The position numbers and the translations under genes are program-made. A DNA stretch of 64,000 nt. It comes from Hofstenia miamia. Lineage: Eukaryota > Xenacoelomorpha > Acoela. The notes beneath the pieces are model-generated. The model did no database searches. It was not told the origin of the DNA and saw only the letters and a list, made by a program, of their open reading frames with translations. The stretch's first letter is position 1. The number at the start of each line of letters is the position of its first letter. Positions 1 through 13,184 of the stretch are shown in pieces. Location: assembly GCA_004352715.1 (NCBI GenBank), contig SCFE01000005.1, positions 2,343,946 through 2,407,945 on the forward strand, written 5' to 3'.

Positions 1-41
<41 letters not shown>

Positions 42-511
42 TGCTAAAGATATTGGATTTAAGTATACCCAGGCATCCTATTTTATAGACTCCTGTAACA
101 ATTTAATTTTGTGTTTAATTGCTTTCAAGACAGAATGTTCTACTTCGAAATTTTCAAAATGTAATTTATATTTCTATGCAAGCATATGTACGATGTATTT
201 ACCAATATATACAAGGTATGATATATCACTCAATTTAGAAATGTAGTTTGTTTCCGTTTCAATCAATTTTTTTTTTTAATTTCATTATTTGGAAGTTGTA
301 ATACACATTGTTTAGCAATAATTTTTTAATAGCACACTAAGATAATTATTCAAATGACCCAATCTTTAAAAAAATGTGTCTTCGAGTTTTCTGCAAAAAT
401 CTGTAATATTCCATTATTGTATATAGACGTTGACTTTAATACCTAAACAGCTCTACTTTATTTTCCATAGCAAGTTATTTAATTGAAGCAGTGAAATATT
501 CTTTGTTTTAG
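1..511. repeat. (TTA)n microsatellite and AT-rich 5' flank
   Basis: Positions 1 to about 41 are a pure TTA trinucleotide repeat cut by the window edge. The rest up to 511 is AT-rich. A pyrimidine-rich acceptor-like sequence ends in TTTTAG at about 511, just before the first tRNase Z coding exon, so an upstream 5' UTR exon is possible. Nothing else is recognised. Confidence 0.8.
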
Positions 512-516
512 AGTCG

Positions 517-2159
517 ATGCAGTTAAATTTAGATCTTGATGTAGAACAGGCTGCAAGAAATGAGTTTCGTAGTCTTCGAAAAGAGGAGATTCAAAAAAAT
601 AAGTCGGCAATTGCGCTTAGTAGGCGGAAGAAGAAAGTTAATTACAATCCGGACACTAATCAAGAATTTAAGCTCATGGTTCGATTGCATGCTTTCTAAT
701 TTATTTAAATTTATTTAGGTAATTGATAATGGGACATCATTCTCATCTCCAAACATTGCAATACGAACTACTGGGGCGACTTATTTGTTTAATTGTGGTG
801 ATTCAACACAAAGGGTTATTGCTGGTACTGCAAGTTTACGCTTGACATCGATTTCTCAGCTATTTCTTACAGCTGCTCATTGGAGAAATATTGGTGGGAT
901 TCCTGGACTACTGATGACAATGCATGATTTAGGTTTATCGCATTTGCATATACATGGGCCACCGAAAGTAGAAACTTATTTACAAATTCAACAGAATACG
1001 TCATCTGCTTTTCAGCATGATGGAACTTATTCAGTATGTTTAAATTGTTTATCAGCCATTAAGCGATTATAAATTTTAACAAATGATTTCCTATTATAGT
1101 GAATTGGCCTAAAATAATGTGAGTGAAATGCTTGAAACATTGTTTAAGGGAAATCCCTTTACCTAGGATCGATTCAAAATTGTTCCACAAAAGTTAATTC
1201 AACCTGAATGCTTATTTCATTTTGTGAAACTTGAATACATCATTTGGTTGCAAATTTCGAAAATGGTATTTCCGTTTTTCTTAAATAATTTTTCGTCGAA
1301 TATTTTTGTTTTATTCATTGAAGTCATTTAGATGTTTACTTTCAGTGATTCTTTAGAGAAGTACAAAGATGACTTTGTTTCAATTAATTCTGTGCAGATT
1401 GTTCACGCTCATGATAGCAAAAATGTGTCAATTTGTTATTCGATTAAAACATTGGCACGTCAGGGAAAGTTTGATAATAAACTTGCGGAAGCCTTAGGCG
1501 TCCCTAAGGATATTAGAAGAAGTAAACTGCAAAAGGGAAATCCTATTACACTTGATGATGGAACAATAGTTACACCTACGCAGGTTAAATTAATTTCAAA
1601 TCAATCTCATACTAAGCACTGCTGTTTTAGGTTATTGGAGATTCCGCGCCCGGGAAGACCATTTGGATCATTGAAGTTCCCACGTTTGATCATTTAAAAG
1701 ATTTCGCATCCGAATTGATATGGGATGAATGCCCTGATATTGTAGTTCATTTCACTCCTTGGATGATTGTGAATAGTGCAGATTATTTGAAATGGTTAAC
1801 TTCTTTTGATAATGCCAAAGTGAGAACGAATTTTATTTTCCGTGTTCACTATCTAATGTAATTTATTATATATATATATNNNNNNNNNNNNNNNNNNNNN
1901 NNNNNNNNNNNNNNNNNNNNNNNNNNNNNNNNNNNNNNNNNNNNNNNNNNNNNNNNNNNNNNNNNNNNNNNNNNNNNNNNNNNNNNNNNNNNNNNNNNNN
2001 NNNNNNNNNNNNNNNNNNNNNNNNNNNNNNNNNNNNNNNNNNNNNNNNNNNNNNNNNNNNNNNNNNNNNNNNNNNNNNNNNNNNNNNNNNNNNNNNNNNN
2101 NNNNNNNNNNNNNNNNNNNNNNNNNNNNNNNNNNNNNNNNNNNNNNNNNNNNNNNNNNA

Positions 2160-2199
<40 letters not shown>

Positions 2200-5100
2200 T
2201 GTTCATTTTCCAATATTCTATCTTATAAGTGAGTAATTATTCATTAAAATTCTGTAAATTTTAATGACAACCTTTAAGGTATTCGCTGGTATCAATGATA
2301 TTAATATTCTCACAAATGTGACAATATTTTCATCAAATTTTGGCTTTATATCAGTAGCCTTTAATTTTTCAATACACATCCGCGAATAATTAGATTTCAT
2401 TTATTCCGAATGACTATATTTTTAAACGTATAACCTACTCATAATTAAATGATTCAAAAGACTATCATTGCAGGTTCATCATATCTTTCTCGATAAAGAG
2501 CTCTGCATATATGGAAACATTCCTGCTGTTTATCGATATCATAGCATGCTTGGTGTTGTGGACTCAAATGTTTTCCCTATTTTACATGGCAGTTTAGATC
2601 TTCCTTTTCAAAGTAAACAGATCGAATCATTCCCTGTATGTAATGGTTATATTGGTGATACAGGAGGTGTATTTGATGCGTGGAAAACCATGGCCTGGAC
2701 ACAAGAAAACATTATTCGCTTGTCATCTGATATTAAAAATGAATTGTTACGCGATGATGAAGGTTTGTATTATTTAATTACTGAGAATATGTCAGATAAC
2801 TTCGTGACGACCGTCGAAACTTTGTTTGTACATACACAACGGCAAACGTAGCTCATCAAATAACTGTACAAACTTCCGCAACGATTTTGTTTAATTTGTT
2901 GACATGATATGATTATTAAGTCAATCAAACGAACATAAAATTATTTTAACACAAAAGCTTGTCAATGAAATATAAACGTCATTATTATATATAGTTTTTT
3001 CAATCATAAACGCAGCACATAGTTTATAAAAATTCCAATTCAGTAAAGGGAACAAAACGATGTCGCCTTACATGCCTGACTAAGTTAAGCAATCTAGGAT
3101 ACTGCTATGTTTGCCACATAAATTTATAAGCATAGATGTAGTAATGAAGTTTTTATTAAATATCAGGATTAAAGTAATGAATTATGAAATAGATTTCGAA
3201 TTCAATTTTGAAATTTATACAAAAACTTGAGGGTTTTTCAACAATCTTATTTCGAACATCAAATGCGTTAATGACCGGGTAGGATTTTCAATAAGTGGCT
3301 TCTAAGTGATAAAGCTTAACATTAATATCGTTATTGGTATATTTTCGAGAAATGTGCTTGGCCGGTACAGAGCTTAGAAGTAAAATCATAAATATTTACG
3401 CATTCTTGGATTAGGACCTAAAAATTCTATAGTATTGATCTATCTCTATTGATATACGATTAGTTTTACATTTAGACTTAGCCAGTGCTGTAGGAAATCT
3501 ACCGGCAGTGGTTTCTACCTTGTCATCTTATCCTCGTATACGTTGTTTGGGGACTGGTGCTTCGGTCCCAAATAAATACCGAAACGTTTCCAGTTATTTA
3601 TTCTTCACATCTGCCACATCATGTATACTGTTAGATGCCGGCGAAGGGCTGATTACTCAGCTTGTTATGGCTTACGGGTAAATGTATTCCAAAAAATTAT
3701 TTATTAAATGCACTGTGTCACTATCAATTAATTTTTATTGCAGGCTTAGATTATTATATTTCAAACTCCATTATATATCTAATTTCTTTATAATTCAACC
3801 ATATTGTTAGTATCTTGTCAATTTTGAGTTTTCAAGAACGTTTCCCATAGCGTTTTCTGCTACCGTTTTAGACACGAAAATAGTTTCATTTGCAAATTTC
3901 ATTCAAAATATGTTCATTTATTTTTAATTGTGTATTTGAATAATGCATTAATTTCCTAATAACACATTACTGTAATTGTTGCTTATTCATACAGTTCTAA
4001 TAGCACATTGTGTTTTAACATAATTTTAATGGTATTTTTACTACCATTTAAATTTGTATTTGAGAAAATGGCGTCAAATATGCAATGTCATTTACTCAAA
4101 GTAAACAGGCAGGGTTGTCGTTGATATGAAAATTTCGCATTAAATCAACAAATTATCGCTTTTTGATATCAATGATAGCAATATTCTACAGTTATCTACA
4201 CTTGAATTTATAAAAGTTTTAAACGCTAATACCTTAGTCTAATCATTCGTTTTATGAATTCGATCAACAGGAGTTAAGCATGTTATTTGGTAGTAATTTG
4301 TTATTAAATTGTCAGTCTACGAATGAAAACATTTGGTGGATTGAAATTTTTTCAACATAGACAGTGATTCAATTTTCCAGGTTCTACTATATATATATAT
4401 ATATAAAATGCTCCAAATTATTATGGACATCTTCATTTTTTGAAACTTTTAAATATAAGTCCGCAAATCTGAAGTCATTCATTTGAAGCTATGCATAGTG
4501 ATAAGTAATGATATTATGCTTTATATTAATACAATGCCGATGAATAAAGTTTTTCACTTAATTATTTATGTGAATATTGTCTGCGAAAATAACCGCACCA
4601 TATTATTATGGACAGCTTCATTTTCTCAAATGTACGCCTAGGTACATGATAAATTACAACCCACATTCCAGAGATAGCAAGCCTACCCGTTAACATTCAC
4701 TCTTTGACTATATAAAGTGTGTAGGCAGTGATCATTCTTAAATATTTGTCGTGGGAAACGGAAAGGACCTATCACAAGCTGAAGTTCATCGCGTGTAGCT
4801 CTATTGCACTCAACTGTTCTCGGCATAGGCCAAATAACACGTGAATGCAATGTTAGTCGCTCCAGTATTCTAAATATCAATAATCGCTGTTCATCAGGAA
4901 CTAGTGGTTCATCAGGGCCCCACAGGTGAGATGCCAAAAGAAAGACAACTGAATCTGGTTAACTTCTTCGTAATCAACCTCTAATGACTGTTGGTCAACT
5001 ACGAGGTGAACTTTAGGCACGTGGCGTCAAATTATCAACCCGCACTTTGCAATGACCACTAAATGATGTGGGTTGCCACTCTTTACATCCACGTCATGTG

Positions 5101-8100
5101 TCCAAACAGACAAAAGCAATAATGCTCAAACGTCTTGATTTTGCTAATACACATCAGAATTGGATAAGAGAAGACTGTTATAGTGTATGCTTCATTGATG
5201 AGAACATGTTTGACTACCAACAAGCATCTGCAAAACGTGTATGGTACATACAATCAGCACCATTACCAAAAAGCCAGTCAGTTAAGCACCCGACAATTAC
5301 ACATATGTGAAGTGACGATGAACACCGCCAAATATCTTGATGTTCTTCAAAACCAGATGCCGCCCCAACTACTTGCAAGGTACAACAACCTGGACAACTG
5401 CTACCTCATAGAAGACAGTGCTCTATGTCATACAGCAAATATATGCATGAACTTCTTGAAGAATGCTGGAATAGCCCAGATTATAAACTCCATTGAGATT
5501 GCATGGGGTTTTGTAAAGTCTGTTTTGGCAAAACAAACTCTGAACACACGCCAAGAATTGGAAAATGTATTCTTATATCATGTCCGCATGCATAATTATG
5601 TGAAAGACTGTACTGGTCAGTATTGTTTTAACCCCATTTGCCACAGGGAGGTTGATTCGCACCCCCCCTGTAATCTTTCTTAAATTTTAGCTTTTTGAAA
5701 ATACGGCTATACTTTTCTGACTTTTGCTTTTGTAGATTGAGAAGTATTCTGAACAAATTTGAAGTAATTTCATTCATTTGTTTTCTCACTATGTGACATT
5801 TGTCAACTATATTTTGAAAATTTTGAGTATTGTTTTGTTTGAACTTTTTTTAAAATTCCATGCTTTAAGTGATAAATGAAACACATTCTTGTCCATTTGA
5901 AATATTTTTCTGTCCTATCCCATTCCATGACAATTTATGCCTGTCCCATCCCATTTAATGAGACGTTTCCCATGGGAATACCATTCCCATGCATAGACAC
6001 TGGTGAAACATAACTAAGGCATTGAGGAAATTTATTGAATGATTATGATTTTGTTTTTGGTGGATGTAAGTTATTCCGAATGCTTGTCGGCATTTTGTTA
6101 TGAGTATTTTGCAGATCAAATTATTAGATTTTGAACATTACTTTTAATCGATCATTTGCTATATTTACAATTTATATAGTTACCTTATTTACAATGTAAC
6201 AGTCAATGCCTAATATATTCTTTTCTTTTTAGTGATCAGAACGAACATGTTATAATGTAAATGAAGAAATTGATTTTATATTTGACTCAGATGATGACGA
6301 CTTAAGTACATTTCACGATGAAGAACTCTCAAGTAACAGTGACATGACAGCAGAATTAGAAGCTACAGTAAATTCTCTTTAGATAACAGATAATGATGAA
6401 GTAAGAATCCCCGTTGTTCCTAAAGACCGACCAAAACGAAAACGGCATTGGATTTAAATAACTATGATGTACAAATACCAACCATTTCCAAAGATAAAAT
6501 AGAAAATACGATTAGTATCAGCAGACTTGAATGGGAAAAAACTGTTTTTAGAGGACGAATAAATGCTGCAAATATCATGCCTCAAAGACCTGGGGCATAT
6601 CCAGAAATTAGAAATAAAAAACACCTCTAGACATATGGAAACAATTTTTTAAAAATGAAATTGTAAGCAAAATAGTTGACCACACAAATGAAAAAAATTA
6701 CTGCATTTACAAATTCACTAAGACAAGACAAGGTGACATCATACGAGAGGGTTTTTAGGTATACACATCTTAACCTAAGCAACCTATTCAAAAAAGATAG
6801 TGGACATCAAATATACCATGCTACTATGAGCTACAATCGGTATCTTTTTATAGTCCATGGTTAGGTTCAATGATCCCAAAAGGCGGGACGATCGTTGGAA
6901 GCAAGACCATTTTCCTGCATTTCGAGAAGTGTTTGAACTGTTCAATCAAGCTTGCACAAAGAATATGCTGCCTGACGAAATTAGGGATATCTTTCAAGTC
7001 CTACAACAAAGATAAACCTGCCAAATATGGTCTAAATTTTCTTTATCTAGGAAGCTCACGTAAAGATTATGTATATATTACACAATGCCTATTCAGGCAA
7101 ACCAGTGGAAGTAACAAATAGTCACATCAAAGACGCTTTTACATTGGTAAAACGATTGGTGGAAGGTTATGGTGAGCATGGTCATTCTTTACAAGGGTCG
7201 AACATTTCCATGGATTGATATTATACTTTAATTCCACTAGCAAAGTGGCTTTCGGATAAAAATATTACTTGCATTGGGACCGTGCAAATGCATCGAAAGG
7301 TATACCTGTAGAGATCAAGGAAACAAAGCAACGTGAAGAGTTTTCTTGGATCTGCTGCAACGAAGTAGGTACTCCTGTTATTTTGAATTCCTATGTTGTA
7401 AAGACAAAATCAAGTGGGATGAAAAATGTGTTACTGCTTCAAACCACTAATGCAGCGCACTATGTAACTAAGGACATACAAAATTTATGATTTCACTAAA
7501 GGTGGAATCGACATTCTTGAACATGAAATATACACAAAGTTTCAGTTCTATTGTGGCATGAGTTAAATTTTGAGAGATTGATGATTGCTGCAAGATTTTT
7601 ACAAATCACGGATGTTTTTATTAATGGAATCCTTGTATATAAAGAATGATTGATGTCTTTATTGTATACACAGTTTGGGGATCCGATCATTCTTAGCTAT
7701 TGAACAAGAAAAGGGTTCTTTTGTTCTTAATTTGTAAAAGAATGAATAACATATCCTCAAAATATTTTGACAATTGAAATCAATATATATAAATATTCAA
7801 CAAAGCATGCTAACATTAAATTTATTTTAGAAAAATACTTTTAGGTAAAATAACCTTTGCTTATTAAATATACTGTTATGCTAATATTGGCTATGATGTG
7901 CTTAGTGTAATGTAAATATGAGTGCATTTTGTGAGTTTTTTTCCTTACCTGGATAGATTTTAGAATGGAACGTGCACGAACTATAGTTGCTTCTGTGAAA
8001 TTAATTTTCATTTCTCATGTACATGCCGATCATCATCTTGGACTGATCAACTTCCTTTCTCTGAGATCCACGTGCGTTTCTTCAGATGTTAAATGCGTTA

Positions 8101-9314
8101 TTGTTGTTCCAAGCTCTAATTTTGTCGACTATTTCCAAAATCTATGCACTGCGGTATATTTTTTGAAAAACAATATTTGTAAAATTGCAAACTTAATGTC
8201 TCTATAACTTTTAATTTTTGGTCACTAAGTACTATATAATTAGTAGTTTAGATACTCGTAGGATTTTATAAAATATTGCTCACAGAATGTTTGTTGAATA
8301 TTTTAAAGAGATTATGTAGGTAGCCCCTGAAGTCAAATCTCAACATCTTGCCCTTGTGACAAGTGACGAATTATCTGTAGAGAATTCCATTTCACATATC
8401 AACTACGCAATTGAACAGAGCTCACTAGCGGGTTTCTCAACCGTCGAAGTTGATCATACAGCTTTGAGATCATTTGGTTGCGTTCTTACGCTCACGAATG
8501 GAGATAAAATAGTTTATTCGGGAGATACTATGCCTTGTAATAACATTAAGACCGCTTCTGAACATTGTCGTCTCCTTATTCACGATGCGACACACGAAGA
8601 CGCACAATCCCAAGAGGTACATTTGCACGTTTTGGTTTTCTTAGATTTTATTGAGAGGGATTTTCTTTGTCCATCACTGTTGACTTTTGTGTTACTATAT
8701 TTATTAAAGTAGAAATATATCAGAATATAGGAAATGTAGTTGAACACATTTTTAATTATTTTTATTTGCATTATATCAAGGAGTGCTTAATACATTAATT
8801 ATTCCGTGATTATATTTAGGTTTGTGCTTGGTTTACTGTGGAAATTGAGTTAGACTTAACTCTAAAATTTCATTTCATTTTCACGTTTCCCTGTAATATT
8901 TTTTGAATTAGTTTCAGAATCTAATTTGATTCTTTTCATAGTATTTCGTTATAATGTATAAAATACACACTAAATAATTCTCTTTAGGCTTTCTGTACCA
9001 AACACTCAACCGTAACAGATGCTGTAAAATTAGCACATTCTGCCAATGCACGCTTTATTCTTTTGACCCATTTCAGTCAAAGATTCAGTAAAATACCACG
9101 ACCTGCTCCAGAAATGGCACGATCCAATGTTGGAGTTGCTTTTGATCATCTGGATATCGCTTTAGATGATCTTAATCGCCTGCCGAAAATTTTTCCTGTC
9201 TTAGCAATATTATTTAAGGAGTTCATAAAAGATTTGTCCGAATCCGGAAAAAGACAATTTTTAACAATTTCGAAGGAACAAATTGAGCAGTTTAAAATGA
9301 ATAAAACACAATGA
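517..9314 (+). CDS. ELAC2: tRNase Z, long form (ELAC2-like), nine exons
   Basis: This is the 3' tRNA-processing endonuclease (metallo-beta-lactamase fold) that cuts the 3' trailer from pre-tRNA in nucleus and mitochondria. Exons: 517-678, 719-1033, 1332-1583, 1631-1819, 2474-2762, 3482-3677, 7964-8153, 8320-8616, 8988-9314. Every junction is GT-AG, phases agree, and the total is 2217 nt (738 residues plus TGA), close to the roughly 800 residues of animal long forms. The N-terminal half is the degenerate domain that lacks metal ligands. The C-terminal half carries LGTG (425-428), the PxKxRN loop PNKYRN (432-437), the metal motif SHVHADHH (485-492), H577, SGDT (598-601), HDAT (619-622) and HFSQRF (658-663), so it should be active. 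Introns 1 and 3 are 40 and 47 nt. Intron 6 is 4.3 kb and holds two dead transposons. The first donor (GTTCGA) is weak, and an N-terminal targeting exon could lie upstream. The exon 5 donor AAG|GTTTGT was chosen to fit the next exon's phase. Confidence 0.96.
1861..2196. repeat. (TA)n microsatellite with assembly gap in tRNase Z intron 4
   Basis: A TA dinucleotide tract runs into N from 1880 to 2158 and continues as TA on the other side. The gap lies within intron 4, so no coding exon is clearly lost: exons 4 and 5 join in frame. Confidence 0.95.
4725..5640 (+). pseudogene. Tc1-like (DD34E) transposase, broken
   Basis: A degenerate cut-and-paste transposase lies in tRNase Z intron 6. At about 4755-4930 an N-terminal helix-turn-helix reads GPITS, then VLGIGQITRECNVSRSSIL and SSGTSG, which is Tc1 family style. 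At about 5110-5250 is KRLDFANTHQNW followed by FIDEN, holding the first catalytic Asp. At 5395-5440 YLIEDSALCH carries the second Asp. At 5480-5520 NSIEIAWGFVK carries the Glu. The stretch normally found between the second Asp and the Glu is mostly deleted, and at least three frame changes and several stops interrupt the frame. Terminal inverted repeats were not found. A similar sequence (ATTATTATGGAC) occurs at about 4419 and 4603. It cannot encode a working enzyme. Confidence 0.85.
6240..7490 (+). pseudogene. piggyBac-like transposase, broken
   Basis: This second dead DNA transposon sits in tRNase Z intron 6. It begins with an acidic stretch (DFIFDSDDDDLSTF, about 6270-6305), as in the N-termini of piggyBac-derived proteins. 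At about 6630-6700 a frame reads PLDIWKQFFKNEIVSKIVD, typical of the start of the transposase core. At about 6865-6960 another frame reads RFNDPKRRDDRW then FREVFELFNQAC. At 7005-7070 is DKPAKYGLNF. At 7085-7180 is AYSGKPVEV and then DAFTLVKRLVEGYG. At 7270-7460 is CIGTVQMHRKGIPVEIK and then SSGMKNVLLLQTTNAAH. Reading these needs several frame changes and stop codons. TTAA target sites and terminal repeats were not located. Confidence 0.85.
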
Positions 9315-10540
9315 ATGTGTAATTAGCGATACACATCTTTAAGAGCCGATTTCTGTTAGTAATTTTTGAATGCATTACCTAATAATTCTACTTTACAAAG
9401 CATAAAGAAATTTTCATTTTGAGTCAAACACATCAGTAGGGGTTGACTAGAAAGAAGTTTACAATTGTAACCTGTATATTTTGTCATCGAAATAGCATTA
9501 AGTACAGTGACGTTCCCTGAACGCTTTTGAATGATTTTTTGTTTAAGAAATTTGAAAACAGGCTGTTTATGCTTTGGCTCCAGAATTATAGTTCTGTGAT
9601 GTCAAGCATATTTAATTGTGTAAAGCATCAGCCTATCCATTGCCTCATTTAGGATAAATTCTTAATGATGTCTGTCACTAGTATATATTTTTATTTTTGA
9701 TACTATTTTAAATACATATTTTGTTAACTACAATGTGATTATCTAGAAATTCTGGCAATGACCTGTTTAAGTTTTCAAAATTTTTTATTCATCAGTACTA
9801 TTGAAAATAATCAATAATCTTCATAATATTTCCTAAAGAAAGCTTACCAGTTGTGTTCTTTATATTCATTATCATAATTTCTTTTAAATCTATTAAACAG
9901 TTGTAATTTGAGAAATTGTTTCTGTGAATACTAAAGTATAATTGAAAAATCACGTTTTGTATTGTTCGGCAACAGGGTTTGAATGGAAAAATTGACGAAG
10001 TCTAGAATTTTTCTAAAAATATATGCTTTTAATCTGGTATGTACTGCATTAACTTAGCTAAGATGCTTATTTTTATTTTCGATTGCAAAAACATGCAAAA
10101 GTTTTTTGGTGGCATGAACTTACTATTGAAGGAAATCTTTTTTTGAACTTAGCCATCATTAAATCCAGAAGAAAATTCTATAATACTTTTGTCCGCATGT
10201 TAACATATTTTGATTTTTTGAAAATTACTGCTGTAATATTGTATAGCAATCTTTTGCGGAATTTTCAAAACTCATATTACAAACCATATGTGGGAAAAAC
10301 AATTTTTAATCAAAGTATCCGCCAAACTTGGATGTTGACTATTTGGTTAAAGTCTAAAATCTCAGTCTTTCCATTTGCATGCAATAACCATATTGAAGAA
10401 TAAATATGACGTAAAACATGTAGAATAACAAAATTTCATTTTATTGTTCAGTAATTGTAGGGAAAATGGGACACTTAGCCATTCATCATGAAATAAAATC
10501 CATAAGGGAATTGTTTTAGCAAATATTCACGTACAAGCAA
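9315..10540. other. Unassigned AT-rich DNA downstream of tRNase Z
   Basis: This holds the 3' UTR of the tRNase Z gene and flanking DNA. A 106-codon open frame at 10083-10403 (+) shows no recognisable domain, has no homologous-looking neighbours and may be chance. No repeat or RNA gene is recognised. Confidence 0.5.
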
Positions 10541-10544
10541 GAAG

Positions 10545-11297
10545 AATATATAAGATATTCTTTATTCAGATAAATATTAACAATTAGAAACTGGTAATTT
10601 ATCTGAATGGCTTCATATCAAATATAAAAACACTATACAAATACATGTAAATACAATGGAATAACACAATATTTAAACTAAATCTACCGAGCTCGGTGTA
10701 AATTACTGATAACTTCTAGAGGGAGATACTTTATAATCATTATTTTAGATAAGATTCAGATTAGAACATTAATAATTAATTCTTTGACAATATAATTCTT
10801 TGAGACAATATAATTTTGTTTGAATAGATTACAATACTTAATTATAATCGCAACAATGAATATTTATGAACAGTTTGAGAATCAACCGGTACCTGCCAAC
10901 ATAGACCTCAAGTCAAAAAATTAAGTGCGTTTTCGAATCTGAAACTATCCTAGATAAGTTTCATAAAAATCTAATAGGCCTTCCTGAACACCTCGCGGTT
11001 TCTCAAGTGAGCAGGCCTGTATTTAGAAGCCACGGTTTATTGAGACATAGTTTTGCTTAAGGAAAATTTTAATGTGCTTCTTAAGCCTTGCAGTTTTTCA
11101 ATGTTCTTTATCTCTTTCGGCAAGGAGTTCCCAGGTAGAATAATGGTATTAATGAATGATTGCTTCAAAACTTTTTTCTATATTTAACGCAAGTAAAGTG
11201 TTTGTGATCTGAAATTCTGCTTATGAATAAAAGCAGGCATTGAAATAATATTATAAGGTGGTAGTTTCTTGATGAGCTTAAAAAACTTTTAGATCGT
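10545..11297 (-). mobile_element. LINE family A, 5'-truncated 3' end
   Basis: The reverse complement matches the 3' end of the longer LINE copy at 23480-26744. It has the C-terminal coding piece with NSLPKEIKNIEKLQ, a 3' UTR, the segment TTATCTGAATAAAGAATATC, and the AT-rich tail at about 10545-10600. Only the last few hundred bases of the element are present, the usual result of incomplete reverse transcription. A second tail copy of the same family follows directly. Confidence 0.75.
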
Positions 11298-11550
11298 GTT
11301 ACAATTAAAAACTGATAATTTATTTGAATAACATCAAAAATATCCAAACTTACATACAAATACACACAAAGGGCAAAAATGCTACACAATAAATTAAAGA
11401 GAAATTGCTAGATTTTAAGTGCGGGTTATTGAATAACCAGTGTTGGAGAATTTGTATTCTAGCCATGATTGACCTGAGATATACCTTTGCTTAAGGTAAA
11501 TATTAATTTGCTCCTTAAAAGCTCATCGGTTTTCAATGTTCTTCATCAAA
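11298..11550 (-). mobile_element. LINE family A, second 3'-end fragment
   Basis: The reverse complement carries TATATCTCAGGTCAATC followed by ATGGCTAGAATACAAATTCTC, matching positions 26510-26550 of the longer copy, and then a diverged 3' UTR. The two tails are head to tail in the same orientation, so one probably inserted next to, or into the tail of, the other. Confidence 0.75.
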
Positions 11551-11867
11551 GGTAAATGACTAAAGCTGACGTCATTTGGAAACGGAGTTGGAAAATGACG
11601 TAGTCATTCCTAGTGACGTGTATGGGAAATTCGAAAATTTTGGTGCCATAATTCTCATTTTTTCAAAATTTAACGTCACACATGTGCGCAATTGTATTAT
11701 GATTTTGCAAAATTTCAATGAATGTGCCCAGAGCAATAGGCTTTGGGTTATTGGCAAAATGCAATTTTTTGACTTTTTAAATTGAGGGTGGCTAGCATGA
11801 TCAAATTTTAAAATTTTTAGTAATTTATGTATTCACACTTTAGGTAAGACCAAACTGCACATTTCAC
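11551..11867. other. Unassigned sequence with TGACGTCA-type palindromes
   Basis: The stretch at 11565-11700 contains several TGACGT/ACGTCA words (GCTGACGTCATTTGG, AATGACGTAGTCATT, AGTGACGTG, AACGTCACAC). It looks like a small repetitive element or a cluster of CRE-like words. No coding function is recognised; the 69-codon + frame at 11576 and the 61-codon minus frame overlap each other and look like chance. Confidence 0.4.
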
Positions 11868-11869
11868 TT

Positions 11870-12347
11870 AATAAAAATGTTGTATAATGAAAATTGGTTC
11901 CACAATTATTATGTAAATTCAAAAATACGTTTTCTAATAAAAGCCTTATTTCATAAAAAGTCCTTTAATAGGCTAAGAGCCATTGGATTTGGCATGGTGG
12001 AAAAATCCGGTCTGCTAACTTTTCATATTGAGGGTGTATAGTATTCTCAATTCCAAAAATTTCAATTAATCAATTTGGCCAGCCTGCTGATAAGATCATT
12101 TAAAGTTTAATAAAAATGTTGTATAATGAAAATTGGTTCCACAATTATTATGTAAATTCAAAAATACGTTTTCTAATAAAAGCCTTATTTCATAAAAAGT
12201 GCTCTATAAGCATAGATTGCTATTGAATATGCATGGTGAAAAATACGGGTCTGCTAACTTTTCATATTTGTGCATTAGAATTGTCAACGTGCCAATATTT
12301 ACAATAATACATTTTGGCAGGCTGGCTGATAAGATCATTTAAAGTTT
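11870..12347. repeat. Two-copy tandem repeat, period 239 bp
   Basis: Copy 1 starts at 11870 and copy 2 at 12109. The first ~90 bases of each (AATAAAAATGTTGTATAATG onward, to CATAAAAAGT) are identical. The second halves are clearly diverged but still alignable (TCTGCTAACTTTTCATATT; GGCTGATAAGATCATTTAAAGTTT). No coding potential is visible. Confidence 0.9.
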
Positions 12348-13184
12348 GCGCACATTTTTGACAATAAATTCTAATAAATTGTTGGGAATTTGATGATATT
12401 TTCAATACATGAAATCAAAATGGGAAATATAAAATTTATGAAATATATATTTTAGCCAAAGCCAAATTTAAAAGCCTAAAATTGAAAAACCTAATATGGC
12501 CCTTGCTACAAGTTAATGTAGGCTTAGCATGTCATATATAACTAAAATTTACATTTTTTCTGAAAATATATTGAAATTTAAAAAATTTCTGCAGAGAGGT
12601 TTTCTTATGAAATAGCCTCAAATAAAAGCCTAAAATTCCATATTTTGTCCTGTATCTCGGCCAATAATTAACAGATTTCAATGAAAATTGATATTTGTAC
12701 TTTACATATTGTTATAAGCAACACTGCTTTTGAGTGTGGTCTACAGTAGTTTGGCCAAAAGCCTATTTTTAGGCTTTAATAGGCCTCCTCACAGGATTGC
12801 AGTGATATAACACAATATTACATATTGAAGAATGAGCCTTTCTTTGTATTATATAAAAGTTTTAGGAAATTCATGTTCTATTTTCGAGAAAATTTAGCCC
12901 AAATTGGGCAAGTTGCAAATAACTGCTAATTTTACTAATTTCTGTAGATGTCAAAGAAACATACGTTTTATCCTGAAATTCAAATATCCCACCATCTAAA
13001 GTAAGCCACAACTGTTTGAAATTACACATTTATCAAAGAAATAACATTTTATGTAGAAATTTAGAAGTCTGGATATACAAAAGTTGTGAACAGTTGTTCG
13101 AAAATTATACATTTGTCAAAGAAATATGTTTTATATTGAATTATGTCAAACATAGACTATGCAGGCAAAGAACAACATTTCAGC
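12348..13184. other. Unassigned AT-rich DNA with degenerate repeats
   Basis: Words such as AAAGCCTAAAAT and TTAGGCTT recur at 12440-12790, including a palindromic AAGCCTATTTTTAGGCTT near 12762-12779. At 12945-13140 two diverged copies of a unit around ACACATTTATCAAAGAAAT and ATACATTTGTCAAAGAAAT are about 100 bp apart. No gene is recognised. Confidence 0.45.

Noticed and set aside
1853-2213. Minus-strand frames across the N gap and TA tract
   Set aside because: They are translations of TA repeats and N, not protein genes. The same holds for frames over 14522-15000, 33354-33840, 37609-37944 and 61460-61657.
4683-4937. 84-codon minus-strand frame
   Set aside because: It is the shadow of the Tc1-like transposase helix-turn-helix region, which reads on the + strand.
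11576-11785. Overlapping frames on both strands
   Set aside because: Short, antiparallel and without any motif; likely chance in a palindrome-rich stretch.
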